NCBI RefSeq assembly: GCF_946221105.1
Contig: NZ_CAMICL010000035.1
Coordinates: 1-22,505 of the forward strand
Direction: 5' to 3'
DNA from: an uncultured Corynebacterium sp.
GTDB lineage: Bacteria; Actinomycetota; Actinomycetes; Mycobacteriales; Mycobacteriaceae
Length of the DNA stretch: 22,505 bases
The notes under the pieces were generated by a model, which was given only the letters and a program-made list of their open reading frames with translations, made no database searches and was not told where the DNA came from. Within the stretch, counting starts at the first letter, position 1. The number at the start of each line of letters is the position of its first letter. A program made the position numbers and the translations under genes. This document shows positions 6,679-13,418 of the stretch, one piece after another.

Positions 6679-7376
6679 TGGACGCGCCGCTGCGCCCGGA
6701 CCGCGCGCCGCTGTGGCTGAAACCCCTGCTAGAGGCCATCGAGAATGGCGGGGCGGGCATCCCCCGCAGGCTGCTGTCGCCGCGCGTGCTGCAAAAAGAC
6801 GGCGCGGACCAGGCCGCGGTGCTGATCCTGTTCGCCGGCGACCCGCGCGCCACCGAGCTGCCGGAAGACGCGCGCGTGCTGATCACCCACCGCACCCCGC
6901 GCATGCGCAGCCACTCCGGGCAGATGGCGTTTCCCGGCGGCCACATCGACCCCGACGACGGCGGGCCCGTGGACGCCGCGCTTCGCGAGGCGTGGGAGGA
7001 AACCGGCCTGGACCCGGACCGGGTGATCCCGCTGGCCATGCTGGACGCGGCCACCACCGGCGGCAGCAACCGGCGCGTGCGGCCTGTGGTGGCGTTCACC
7101 CCGGAGCCCGGCGAGGTGTACCCGGCCAGCGAGGAGGAAACGGACGCGGTGTTTTTCGTGTCGGTGCGCGAGCTGGTGGACCCGCGAAACCGGGCGATGC
7201 TGGGCATCAAGGAGTGGTCGGGGCCGGCTTTTTGGGCGGGCGAGTTTCTGGTGTGGGGCTTTACCGGCGTGCTGCTCGCCGTGGTGCTGAAGCTGGGCGG
7301 CTGGGTGCGGCCCTGGGACGAAAAGCCCGGCGACTTGCGGGCTGCGCTGGCGCGTTCTGCCAACCGCGAGCGGTAA
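6678..7376 (+). CDS. Nudix hydrolase, CoA pyrophosphatase type (Rv3672c-like)
   Basis: A 232-aa Nudix enzyme. It carries both the UPF0035 signature associated with CoA pyrophosphatases, LITHRTPRMRSHSGQMAFPG (fits LLTxR-[SA]-x3-R-x3-G-x3-FPGG with small changes), and the Nudix box GGHIDPDD...REAWEETG with Arg103, Glu104, Glu107 and Glu108. Hydrolysis of CoA or acyl-CoA to 3',5'-ADP and phosphopantetheine is inferred from this subgroup. The start ATG overlaps the upstream TAA by one base. The stop TAA overlaps the candidate -10 of marP. Confidence 0.9.
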   Translation: MDAPLRPDRAPLWLKPLLEAIENGGAGIPRRLLSPRVLQKDGADQAAVLILFAGDPRATELPEDARVLITHRTPRMRSHSGQMAFPGGHIDPDDGGPVDAALREAWEETGLDPDRVIPLAMLDAATTGGSNRRVRPVVAFTPEPGEVYPASEEETDAVFFVSVRELVDPRNRAMLGIKEWSGPAFWAGEFLVWGFTGVLLAVVLKLGGWVRPWDEKPGDLRAALARSANRER

Positions 7377-7379
7377 CAT
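7374..7379 (+). promoter_or_regulatory. Candidate -10 for a leaderless marP transcript
   Basis: TAACAT, preceded by GG, ends 7 nt before the marP ATG and includes the Nudix stop codon. There is no Shine-Dalgarno before marP. It would allow marP to be expressed separately from the nth operon. Confidence 0.4.
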
Positions 7380-7386
7380 CTCCGGA

Positions 7387-8571
7387 ATGCACCTGGTTAT
7401 CGACGTCCTGCTCGCGCTCGCCGTCGTCGCCGCCTTCATCAGCGGCTGGCGCCAGGGGGCGCTCTCGGCGGTGCTGTCCGCCGTCGGGGTGGTGGCGGGC
7501 CTGGTCATCGGGCTTGCGCTGGCGCCGTTCGCGCTGGAGCTGTCGGATTCGCAGACGGTGCGCATCGTGCTGCTCGTCGCCCTGGTCGTGCTGTTTGTGG
7601 GCCTGGGCAACCTGGTCGGCGTCACCGTCGGCGGGAACCTGCGCGGGCGCGTGCGCTCCCGGGGCCGCCGCGTGCTGGATTCCGCGCTCGGCGCGACCTT
7701 CCAGTCGGTGGCGGTGGCTGCGGTGCTGTGGTTCATCTCCATCCCCCTAGCGGCCTCGGTGCCGGGCGAGATCGGCGACGGCATCCGCTCCTCGCGCGTC
7801 TTCGGCACCATCAATGCCGCGGCCCCCGAGGAGGCCTCGAAGCTGCCGGCGCGTTTCGCCGCGCTTCTCGACGAATCCGGGCTGCCGCCGTTGGTTTCCC
7901 CCTTCTCGCCGGGCGGGGCGCAGGTGGCGGCGCCGGATGGGTCCGTGGTGGAACCGGAGGTCGTCGAGAAGCTGCGCCCCAGCGTGGTGCACGTGATGGG
8001 GGACGCGGAAACCTGCCGGCGGCGCCTGATGGGCACCGGCTTTGTCATCGAGGACGGCTACGTGCTCACCAACGCGCACGTGGTGGCCGGCACCGAGCGG
8101 GTGGCCCTGGACACCGTGGTGGGCGTCAAGCCCGCGCAGGTGGTGCTGTTCGACCCCGACACCGACATCGCGGTGCTGCGCGCCGAGCAGCTGGGGCTGC
8201 CGGAGCTGCGCTGGGCGGATGAGGAGCTGGCGGTCAGCGACAGCGCTGTGGTGATGGGATACCCCAAGTCTGGACCGTTCGAGGCGGCGCCGGTGCGCAT
8301 CCGCGGCAAGCTGGAAATCGCGGGCCCGGACATCTACACCACCGGGCGCGTGGAGCACGAGGCGTACACCATCCGCGGCAACATCCGCCAGGGCAACTCC
8401 GGCGGGCCGCTGCTCACCCCGTCAGGCGAGGTCGCGGGCATGATCTTCGGGGCGTCCCTGGACACCTCAGAAACGGGATACGCGCTGACTGCACACCAGG
8501 TGCAGCAGCGCGTAGGGGATGTGCGGAGCTTAACGCGCCCCGCGGACACGCAAGCGTGCGTTAGCGGTTAA
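7387..8571 (+). CDS. marP: Membrane-anchored periplasmic serine protease MarP (acid/oxidative stress resistance)
   Basis: A 394-aa protein close in length to M. tuberculosis MarP (397 aa as I recall). An N-terminal CvpA-like region with four hydrophobic segments (about residues 1-125) anchors a chymotrypsin-like protease. The catalytic triad is His231 (TNAHVV), Asp260 (DTDIAVL) and Ser338 (GNSGGPL). Cys210 and Cys391 match the positions of the MarP disulfide that stabilises the active form. In mycobacteria MarP cleaves envelope proteins and maintains pH homeostasis in acid. It follows the Nudix gene by 10 bp and its 3' end overlaps the convergent holin-like gene by 11 bp. Confidence 0.94.
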   Translation: MHLVIDVLLALAVVAAFISGWRQGALSAVLSAVGVVAGLVIGLALAPFALELSDSQTVRIVLLVALVVLFVGLGNLVGVTVGGNLRGRVRSRGRRVLDSALGATFQSVAVAAVLWFISIPLAASVPGEIGDGIRSSRVFGTINAAAPEEASKLPARFAALLDESGLPPLVSPFSPGGAQVAAPDGSVVEPEVVEKLRPSVVHVMGDAETCRRRLMGTGFVIEDGYVLTNAHVVAGTERVALDTVVGVKPAQVVLFDPDTDIAVLRAEQLGLPELRWADEELAVSDSAVVMGYPKSGPFEAAPVRIRGKLEIAGPDIYTTGRVEHEAYTIRGNIRQGNSGGPLLTPSGEVAGMIFGASLDTSETGYALTAHQVQQRVGDVRSLTRPADTQACVSG

Positions 8572-9118
8572 CGGCGGTGGAGCCGTTGCGCGGCAGCGAC
8601 GAGCCGGTGCCGGAAGAGGTGTAGAGGCCAGCCTCGTTCTTGGACAGGTTCTTCTGCGCCTGGCCCGGCTTGAGGTTCTTCAGCTCGTTGACGGACTCGA
8701 TGGTCTTCTCCGGTGCCTTGATCTTCTTGATCTTCTTGAAGCCGATGAAGGCGAGCAGGCCAGCCAGTGCCAGCATGACCAGGAAGACGATCAGGAACGC
8801 CCAGCCGCGGTGCATCCAGGACGCCAGCATCTCCGCGATGGCGAAGAAGAGGAAGAAGGAGGAGTACAGCGCGATCACGCCGGCCACGGCGAACAGGCCG
8901 CCGCCCATTGCGCCCTTCTTCACCTCGCCGACGACCTCGGCCTTGGCCAGCTCGATCTCGCCGCGGACCAGGGTGGAGACCTGCTGGGACGCGTTGGAGA
9001 TCAGCGTGCCGATGGAGTCGTTGCCCGGCTGGGTGGCGTAGGTGTCGCGCAGCGGGATGGAGTCCACCTTGGCGTTCACGGCGGTGGAGCCGCTGGTGTA
9101 GAGGCCTTCGTTGCTCAC
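8561..9118 (-). CDS. Phage-holin-family-like integral membrane protein (Rv3669-like)
   Basis: A 185-aa protein starting with GTG, with AGGAAGG about 9 nt upstream. An amphipathic N-terminal region with IGTLISNASQQVSTLVRGEI is typical of actinobacterial Phage_holin_3_6 family (PF07332-like) proteins. Two hydrophobic helices follow (about residues 73-97 and 104-126), then a lysine-rich segment FKKIKKIKAPEK. Despite the family name there is no sign of phage context; the M. tuberculosis equivalent Rv3669 is likewise a housekeeping membrane protein. Both ends carry the words GLYTS and GSTAVN, in the same order. Its stop overlaps marP. Function unknown. Confidence 0.82.
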   Translation of the reverse strand: MSNEGLYTSGSTAVNAKVDSIPLRDTYATQPGNDSIGTLISNASQQVSTLVRGEIELAKAEVVGEVKKGAMGGGLFAVAGVIALYSSFFLFFAIAEMLASWMHRGWAFLIVFLVMLALAGLLAFIGFKKIKKIKAPEKTIESVNELKNLKPGQAQKNLSKNEAGLYTSSGTGSSLPRNGSTAVNR

Positions 9119-9143
9119 TTGTAGTTCACCTTCCTGGGTGGCT

Positions 9144-9168
9144 TTTATACGGCACCCGGGAAGGTGCC
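9144..9168 (-). promoter_or_regulatory. Candidate promoter with palindrome for the holin-like gene
   Basis: On the minus strand TATAAA (9149-9144) lies 25 nt before the GTG start. Immediately upstream is a perfect inverted repeat GGCACC/GGTGCC (9151-9156, 9163-9168) with a 6-nt centre, filling the -10/-35 spacer. This is a plausible operator; no -35 consensus is evident. Confidence 0.4.
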
Positions 9169-9223
9169 TGGAAATTCTTCACACGATGTTAGCGATGTAT
9201 GGAGGCATTTGCCCGAATCGGGG

Positions 9224-9229
9224 TAGAAA
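9224..9229 (+). promoter_or_regulatory. Weak -10 candidate for the alpha/beta hydrolase gene
   Basis: TAGAAA, preceded by GG, ends 8 nt before the ATG at 9238. It lacks the final T of the TAnnnT pattern but fits the spacing seen at other genes here. No Shine-Dalgarno is present. Confidence 0.28.
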
Positions 9230-9237
9230 AGTAAAGC

Positions 9238-10263
9238 ATGAGGGCGCTGAAACGTATTGGCAAGGCGGTGGTGTGGTGCGTTGCCGTGGTTGTGGTGCTG
9301 GGCCTGGTGGTCGGCGGCCTGCGCGCGTACAACGCGAACAAGTACCCGATCGCGCAGATGGAAGCCTCGGGCGGCGCAAGCGGGGAGGGGTACCCGGAAA
9401 GCGACCGGGTGCGCAAGATTTCCGGCGAGTACCTCAACGGCTTCCACTTCCTGCCCGCCGAGGGCGCGCCTGAGCGCCGTGGCGTGGTGGTGGTCTACGG
9501 CGGGTCCGAGGGCTCGCCGGATTACTCGCGTGCGGAAGCGCTGGCGAACGACGGCTACGAGGTGCTCAGCCTGTACTTCTTCGGCCAGGACAACCAGCGC
9601 CCGACGCTGGCCGAGGTGCCCCTGGAGCAGTTCGACGAGGTTACCGGCTACATCGACGAGCACGTTGCGGACCCGTCGCCGGTGACGGTGGTGGGCACCT
9701 CCAAGGGCGCGGAGTTCGCCGCGCTTGTGGCCGCCAACGGGTTCGCGGTGGACAACCTCGTCGCGTTCGTGCCGGCGCACTACTCTTACAGTGGCCTGGA
9801 TTTCTCATCCGGCAAGGATTTGCCGTCGTTTACTCTGCGGGGCGAGGCGGTGCCGTTCGCGTCGTTTAGACAGTCCGGGGTGCTCACGGGGCTGAAGATG
9901 TTCGGCCGCATGATCGCGGCGTATCCGGTTGCCTACCGGCCGACCTATGAGGGCGCGGCCGAATCCGCGGGCGACGACGCCCGGATCGACCTCAGCGGCT
10001 TCGACGGCAACGCCGTGCTCTTCGGCGCAGGCGAGGACCAGATGTGGCAGTCCGACGTCGCGGCGAAGGCGCTGGCAGAGCAGTCCCCGCGCGCCGAGGC
10101 CCACGTGTATGAGGACGCGGGCCACATCTTCTTCGAGGATTCGGAGGCCCAGCAAAACGGCTGGCAGATCATGTTCGGCGGCACGCAGGAGGCCAACCGG
10201 CGCGCCCACGACGAGTCCTGGCAGGTGCTGAGCGAGCGCCTGGCCGAGTGGCACGGGCAATAA
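9238..10263 (+). CDS. Membrane-anchored alpha/beta hydrolase, BAAT/acyl-CoA thioester hydrolase C-terminal type
   Basis: A 341-aa protein with an N-terminal hydrophobic anchor (about residues 9-28) and no lipobox seen. The hydrolase has nucleophile Ser155 in GTSKGAE, acid Asp267 in GAGEDQMWQSD and His296 in DAGHIFFE. The GTSKGAE elbow and the QMWQS after the acid residue are characteristic of the BAAT acyl-CoA thioesterase C-terminal domain. An anchored form exposed outside the membrane would suggest an envelope ester or thioester substrate rather than cytosolic acyl-CoA, but this is inference. It is divergent from the holin-like gene and convergent with the HAD gene. The mycobacterial block has an epoxide hydrolase (ephE) near this point, so this may be a lineage-specific replacement. 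Confidence 0.85.
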   Translation: MRALKRIGKAVVWCVAVVVVLGLVVGGLRAYNANKYPIAQMEASGGASGEGYPESDRVRKISGEYLNGFHFLPAEGAPERRGVVVVYGGSEGSPDYSRAEALANDGYEVLSLYFFGQDNQRPTLAEVPLEQFDEVTGYIDEHVADPSPVTVVGTSKGAEFAALVAANGFAVDNLVAFVPAHYSYSGLDFSSGKDLPSFTLRGEAVPFASFRQSGVLTGLKMFGRMIAAYPVAYRPTYEGAAESAGDDARIDLSGFDGNAVLFGAGEDQMWQSDVAAKALAEQSPRAEAHVYEDAGHIFFEDSEAQQNGWQIMFGGTQEANRRAHDESWQVLSERLAEWHGQ

Positions 10264-10265
10264 TT

Positions 10266-10297
10266 CTCGGCGTGAAACCGCCAGGTTTTACGCTGAG
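10266..10297 (+). terminator. Probable terminator hairpin overlapping the HAD stop codon
   Basis: CTCGGCGTGAAACC pairs with GGTTTTACGCTGAG around GCCA, giving 14 pairs including two G-U wobbles on the plus-strand RNA. The minus-strand RNA would have two mismatches, so the hairpin favours termination of the alpha/beta hydrolase. It starts 2 nt after that gene's stop and covers the HAD stop codon. No long U-tract follows. Confidence 0.5.
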
Positions 10298-11100
10298 CGC
10301 TTGTCGTCCTTGCCGCCCATGGCGCGGGCGATAAGCACTCCCGCCACTGCAAGCGCGGTCACGCCCGCGATCACGCCCGCGCCGATGCCTACCTCGCGCG
10401 CGTTGGGCATCTGGAACAGCGGCTCCGGGTTTTTGAACGTGCGGGCCTGCCAGCCGTTGGCCAGCGCGTGCTTCTTCAGCGCCCGGTCCGGGTTGACGGC
10501 CACCGGGTTGCCCACCAGCTGAAGCATCGGGATGTCGGTGGCGGAGTCGGAGTATGCGTAGCTGTTGTCCAGGTCGAAGTCGTGCTCGGCGGCGAACGTA
10601 CGCACTGCCTCGGCCTTCGCGTCGCCTTTGAGGTAGCGGGTGATTTCGCCGGTGAGCTTGCCGTTTTCCACGGCCATTTCGGTGGCGACCACGGTGTCCA
10701 CCCCGAGTTCTTCGGCGATCGGCTCGACCAGGATCGCAGCCGATGCCGAGATGATGATGACGTGGTGGCCGGCGCGCCTGTGGTCGTCGATAAGCTCGCG
10801 CGCCTCGGCGTAAATGGCGGGGGCGACCACCTCGCGCAGGGTGTCGCGGGTGATGCGCTGGATGTCCTCCACATCCCAGCCGGCGACCATCTGCGCGAGC
10901 GCGTCGCGGGTGGAGTCCATCTTCTCGCTGGACTGCCCCACCAGCATGTACTGGGCTTTGGTGAGGTAGAGCTCCCAGGCTTCCTGGCGGGTGATCATCC
11001 CGTTGTTCAGGAATTCTTTGCCGAAGGCGAACGCGGACGACGTTGCAATGATCGTCTTGTCCAGGTCGAAGAAGGCCGCCACCGGCTTGTTAGCAGACAT
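10288..11100 (-). CDS. HAD-IB family phosphatase, SerB-like, with C-terminal membrane anchor (Rv3661-like)
   Basis: A 270-aa haloacid-dehalogenase phosphatase. Motif I is FFDLDKT (nucleophile Asp12, acid/base Asp14), motif II IIISAS, motif III lysine in LKGDAKAEA and motif IV YSDSATDIPML. The helical cap between motifs I and II is of type C1, as in SerB. The C-terminus has a hydrophobic helix (about residues 237-260) followed by GGKDDKRSA, so the enzyme is probably tethered to the inner face of the membrane. The substrate is unknown. An AGGAG touches the ATG too closely to be a ribosome site; a TACACT hexamer 8 nt upstream suggests a leaderless mRNA. Divergent from ssd as in M. tuberculosis. 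Confidence 0.9.
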   Translation of the reverse strand: MSANKPVAAFFDLDKTIIATSSAFAFGKEFLNNGMITRQEAWELYLTKAQYMLVGQSSEKMDSTRDALAQMVAGWDVEDIQRITRDTLREVVAPAIYAEARELIDDHRRAGHHVIIISASAAILVEPIAEELGVDTVVATEMAVENGKLTGEITRYLKGDAKAEAVRTFAAEHDFDLDNSYAYSDSATDIPMLQLVGNPVAVNPDRALKKHALANGWQARTFKNPEPLFQMPNAREVGIGAGVIAGVTALAVAGVLIARAMGGKDDKRSA

Positions 11101-11108
11101 ACTCCTGC

Positions 11109-11114
11109 AGTGTA
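11109..11114 (-). promoter_or_regulatory. Candidate -10 for a leaderless HAD phosphatase transcript
   Basis: On the minus strand TACACT ends 8 nt before the ATG at 11100. The AGGAG between them leaves only one base before the start codon, too close for normal initiation. Confidence 0.35.
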
Positions 11115-11176
11115 GCCCCCTAACCCTACGGCTGCGTAGCTAAGGCCTGTGAAACCAGTGTGACGCGTGGGGCGAC

Positions 11177-11228
11177 TTATCCACAGGGGAAATGTTGAAG
11201 CGTCCGCAAACAGGGCGGGTTATCCACA
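11177..11228 (+). promoter_or_regulatory. Two perfect DnaA-box sequences upstream of the ssd-tad operon
   Basis: TTATCCACA occurs at 11177-11185 and again at 11220-11228, same strand, 43 bp apart. This is the consensus DnaA box. It is 50-100 nt upstream of the ssd start and within the HAD/ssd divergent region. The replication origin itself is not here (no dnaA, dnaN or AT-rich unwinding element), so any function would be in titration, reactivation or transcription control. Confidence 0.55.
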
Positions 11229-11279
11229 GAAAAAATTTTGCCCATTGTTTCCGGGTTGCCGCGGTTGCACGCTACCGCC

Positions 11280-12296
11280 ATGACACACGCAAACACAGGC
11301 CCCATCGTCGTCGCGGTCGCAGACCCGGCGCTGCACTCCGAAGCCATCCACATCGCCGCCGCCACAGGCCGCAAGGTCATCGACGCCGCCGACGACACCC
11401 AGCTCGCCCGCCACGCACCCAAGGCGCATGCCTTGCTTATCGACGACCTCCGGGCCCCCTCGCTAAGCACCCAACCCCGGGGACCGAACGTGTTCACCGT
11501 GGTGGCGGACACTGCCCCGGCCGCGGCGCGCGAGGACGTCTTCGCTCTTCCGGCGCAGGCCGCGGACGTGCTGCGCAGCATCGGCGCACTCGCGCTGGCC
11601 CCGGCTGTGGCGGCGGCGAGCGGGAAGGTCGTCGCCGTGCTCGGCGCGTGTGGCGGGGCGGGCGCGTCGGTGCTTTCCGCGGCGCTGTGCCGGGTGGCGG
11701 GGAACGCCACGCTGGTGGACGCCCACCAGCTCTCCGGCGGCCTGGACCTGCTGCTGGGCCTGGAGAGCACGCCCGGCGCGCGCTGGGGCGAGATCGACTT
11801 CGCCGCCGGCGGGGCGGTCTCGCGCGCGGAGCTGCGCGGGGCGCTGCCCACCGGCGAGGACGGCACCGCGCTGCTGACGTTCCCGCGCACAACCGTGGCG
11901 GACCCGTTCCGGCTGACGTTGGAGCAGCTCAACGCGGTGGTCCATGCCGCCGGCACGGAGGGGCTGACGGTGGTGGATGCCCCGCTTGCGCTGCTGCCGG
12001 ACCGCTGCGACCTCGCGGTGGTGATGCTGCGGCCGGAGCTGCGCGCCGCGGCTGCCGCCTCCCGGATCGTCGCCGAGTGCAACGCCGCCGGGGTAGCCAA
12101 CGCGCTGGTGCTGCGGCACAGCGAGTGGGCGTCGCTGGAGACCGCGCAGGTGGAAGACACCGCGAAGGCACCCGTGATCGCCCAGGTGCAGCAGGTCCGC
12201 GGGTTGACCAAGCAGCTGGACCAGGCTGGCCTGCCGGCGAAGCTGCCGCGCACGCTCAACCGCGCGGCCGGGGCTGTGCTGGGGGAGGTGGCCTAA
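11280..12296 (+). CDS. ssd: Septum-site-determining / TadZ-like P-loop-derived ATPase-fold protein (Ssd)
   Basis: A 338-aa MinD/ParA-superfamily protein at the head of the tad operon, as Rv3660c in M. tuberculosis. Residues 1-110 form a receiver-like N-terminal region. The MinD-like part begins KVVAVLGACGGAGASVLSAA (about 116-135). The Walker A position reads GACGGAGAS, with neither the signature nor the catalytic lysine, so classical ATP hydrolysis is doubtful. TLVDAHQLSGGLDLLLGLE corresponds to the switch I/A' region. Mycobacterial Ssd inhibits septation, whereas TadZ proteins position Tad pili at a pole; which applies here is open. ATG 11280 is preferred over an upstream in-frame ATG at 11238, since it gives the usual start of the receiver fold. 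The stop is directly followed by the tadA ATG. Confidence 0.88.
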   Translation: MTHANTGPIVVAVADPALHSEAIHIAAATGRKVIDAADDTQLARHAPKAHALLIDDLRAPSLSTQPRGPNVFTVVADTAPAAAREDVFALPAQAADVLRSIGALALAPAVAAASGKVVAVLGACGGAGASVLSAALCRVAGNATLVDAHQLSGGLDLLLGLESTPGARWGEIDFAAGGAVSRAELRGALPTGEDGTALLTFPRTTVADPFRLTLEQLNAVVHAAGTEGLTVVDAPLALLPDRCDLAVVMLRPELRAAAAASRIVAECNAAGVANALVLRHSEWASLETAQVEDTAKAPVIAQVQQVRGLTKQLDQAGLPAKLPRTLNRAAGAVLGEVA

Positions 12297-13418
12297 ATGG
12301 ACGACGTGCTCTCCCGCGTGAAGCGCCGCCTGGCCGACGAGCCAGCCCAGCCCGACCCGGCGCGCATCGCCGCGATCATCCGCGAGGAAGCGGTGGTGAT
12401 CAGCGACATCGGGGTGCTGGACATCATGCGCAAGCTTCGCGACGACACCACGGGCGCCGGTCCCTTAGAAGCCATCTTGGCGGACCCTGCCGTGACCGAC
12501 ATCTGCGTCAACGCCCCGGACGAGGTGTACGTGGACACCGGCCAGGGGTTGGAGCGCTCGGAGCTGACGTTCGACTCGGAGGCCTCCGTGCGGCGCCTTG
12601 CCACCCGCCTGGCTGTGAGCTGCGGACGCAGGTTGGACGACGCGCAGCCGTTCTGCGACGGGCACGTCACCCGCGACGACGGCACCCTGCTGCGCTTCCA
12701 CGCCGTGCTCGCCCCGACCGCCCAGGCGGGCACCTGCATCTCCCTGCGCGTGCTGCGCACTGCCTCGGCGACGCTCGGCGATCTTGTGGCGCGAGGCGCG
12801 CTCGATGAAGAGAGGGCTGCGCTGGTGCGGGGGATCGTCGCCAAGCGAAAGGCGTTCGTTGTGGTCGGCGGCACCGGCTCCGGCAAGACCACGTTGCTGT
12901 CCGCGCTGCTCGCGGAGGTGGACCCGGCCGAGCGGATCGTGGCCATCGAGGACACCCTCGAGCTCACCCCGGACCACCCGCACGTGGTGAACCTGACCAG
13001 CCGCGGCGCCAACGCCGAGGGCGCCGGCGCGATCACGATCGCGGACCTGGTGCGCCAATCGCTGCGCATGCGCCCGGACCGCATCGTTGTCGGCGAGATC
13101 CGCGGCGGGGAAGTGGTCGACCTGCTCGCCGCGCTCAACACCGGCCATGACGGCGGCGCCGGCACCCTGCACGCTAACTCCATCGAGGAGGTGCCCGCCC
13201 GCTTCGAGGCGCTCGCCGCACTCGGCGGGATGGACCGCGCCGGGCTGCACGCCCAGCTCGCCGCCGCCATCGACGTGGTGCTGGTGGTCAAACGACGCAC
13301 CGACGGCACCCGCTACCTGCAGCAGATCGGCGTGCTCGACGGCGAGCCGGTGCGCGCGAGAGTGGTCTGGGACGCCGAGCGCGGCGAGCTGGACGGATAC
13401 GAGGAGCTGGCCCGATGA
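12297..13418 (+). CDS. tadA: TadA/CpaF-type pilus assembly ATPase
   Basis: A 373-aa type II/IV secretion ATPase that powers Tad (Flp) pilus assembly at the cytoplasmic face. The N-terminal domain ends near GPLEAILADPAVTDICVN. Walker A is GGTGSGKTT with Lys197, the Asp box is IVAIEDTLEL, Walker B lies in RIVVGEIRGGE (about residues 262-272) and the His box is NTGHDGGAGTLHANS. Arg-rich loops match CpaF. It starts immediately after the ssd stop and overlaps tadB by ATGA. Equivalent to Rv3659c. Confidence 0.94.
   Translation: MDDVLSRVKRRLADEPAQPDPARIAAIIREEAVVISDIGVLDIMRKLRDDTTGAGPLEAILADPAVTDICVNAPDEVYVDTGQGLERSELTFDSEASVRRLATRLAVSCGRRLDDAQPFCDGHVTRDDGTLLRFHAVLAPTAQAGTCISLRVLRTASATLGDLVARGALDEERAALVRGIVAKRKAFVVVGGTGSGKTTLLSALLAEVDPAERIVAIEDTLELTPDHPHVVNLTSRGANAEGAGAITIADLVRQSLRMRPDRIVVGEIRGGEVVDLLAALNTGHDGGAGTLHANSIEEVPARFEALAALGGMDRAGLHAQLAAAIDVVLVVKRRTDGTRYLQQIGVLDGEPVRARVVWDAERGELDGYEELAR

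Noticed and set aside
8561..9118. Prophage remnant suggested by the holin-family name
   Set aside because: No lysin, integrase, att site or phage structural gene nearby; the gene lies in conserved synteny and the family is common in actinobacterial chromosomes.
11101..11107. AGGAG as ribosome site of the HAD gene
   Set aside because: Only one base separates it from the ATG, too close for initiation; a leaderless start fits better.
11238..11279. Longer Ssd start at 11238
   Set aside because: It sits directly after the second DnaA box without ribosome site and adds residues (MPIVSGLPRLHATA) unlike the family.
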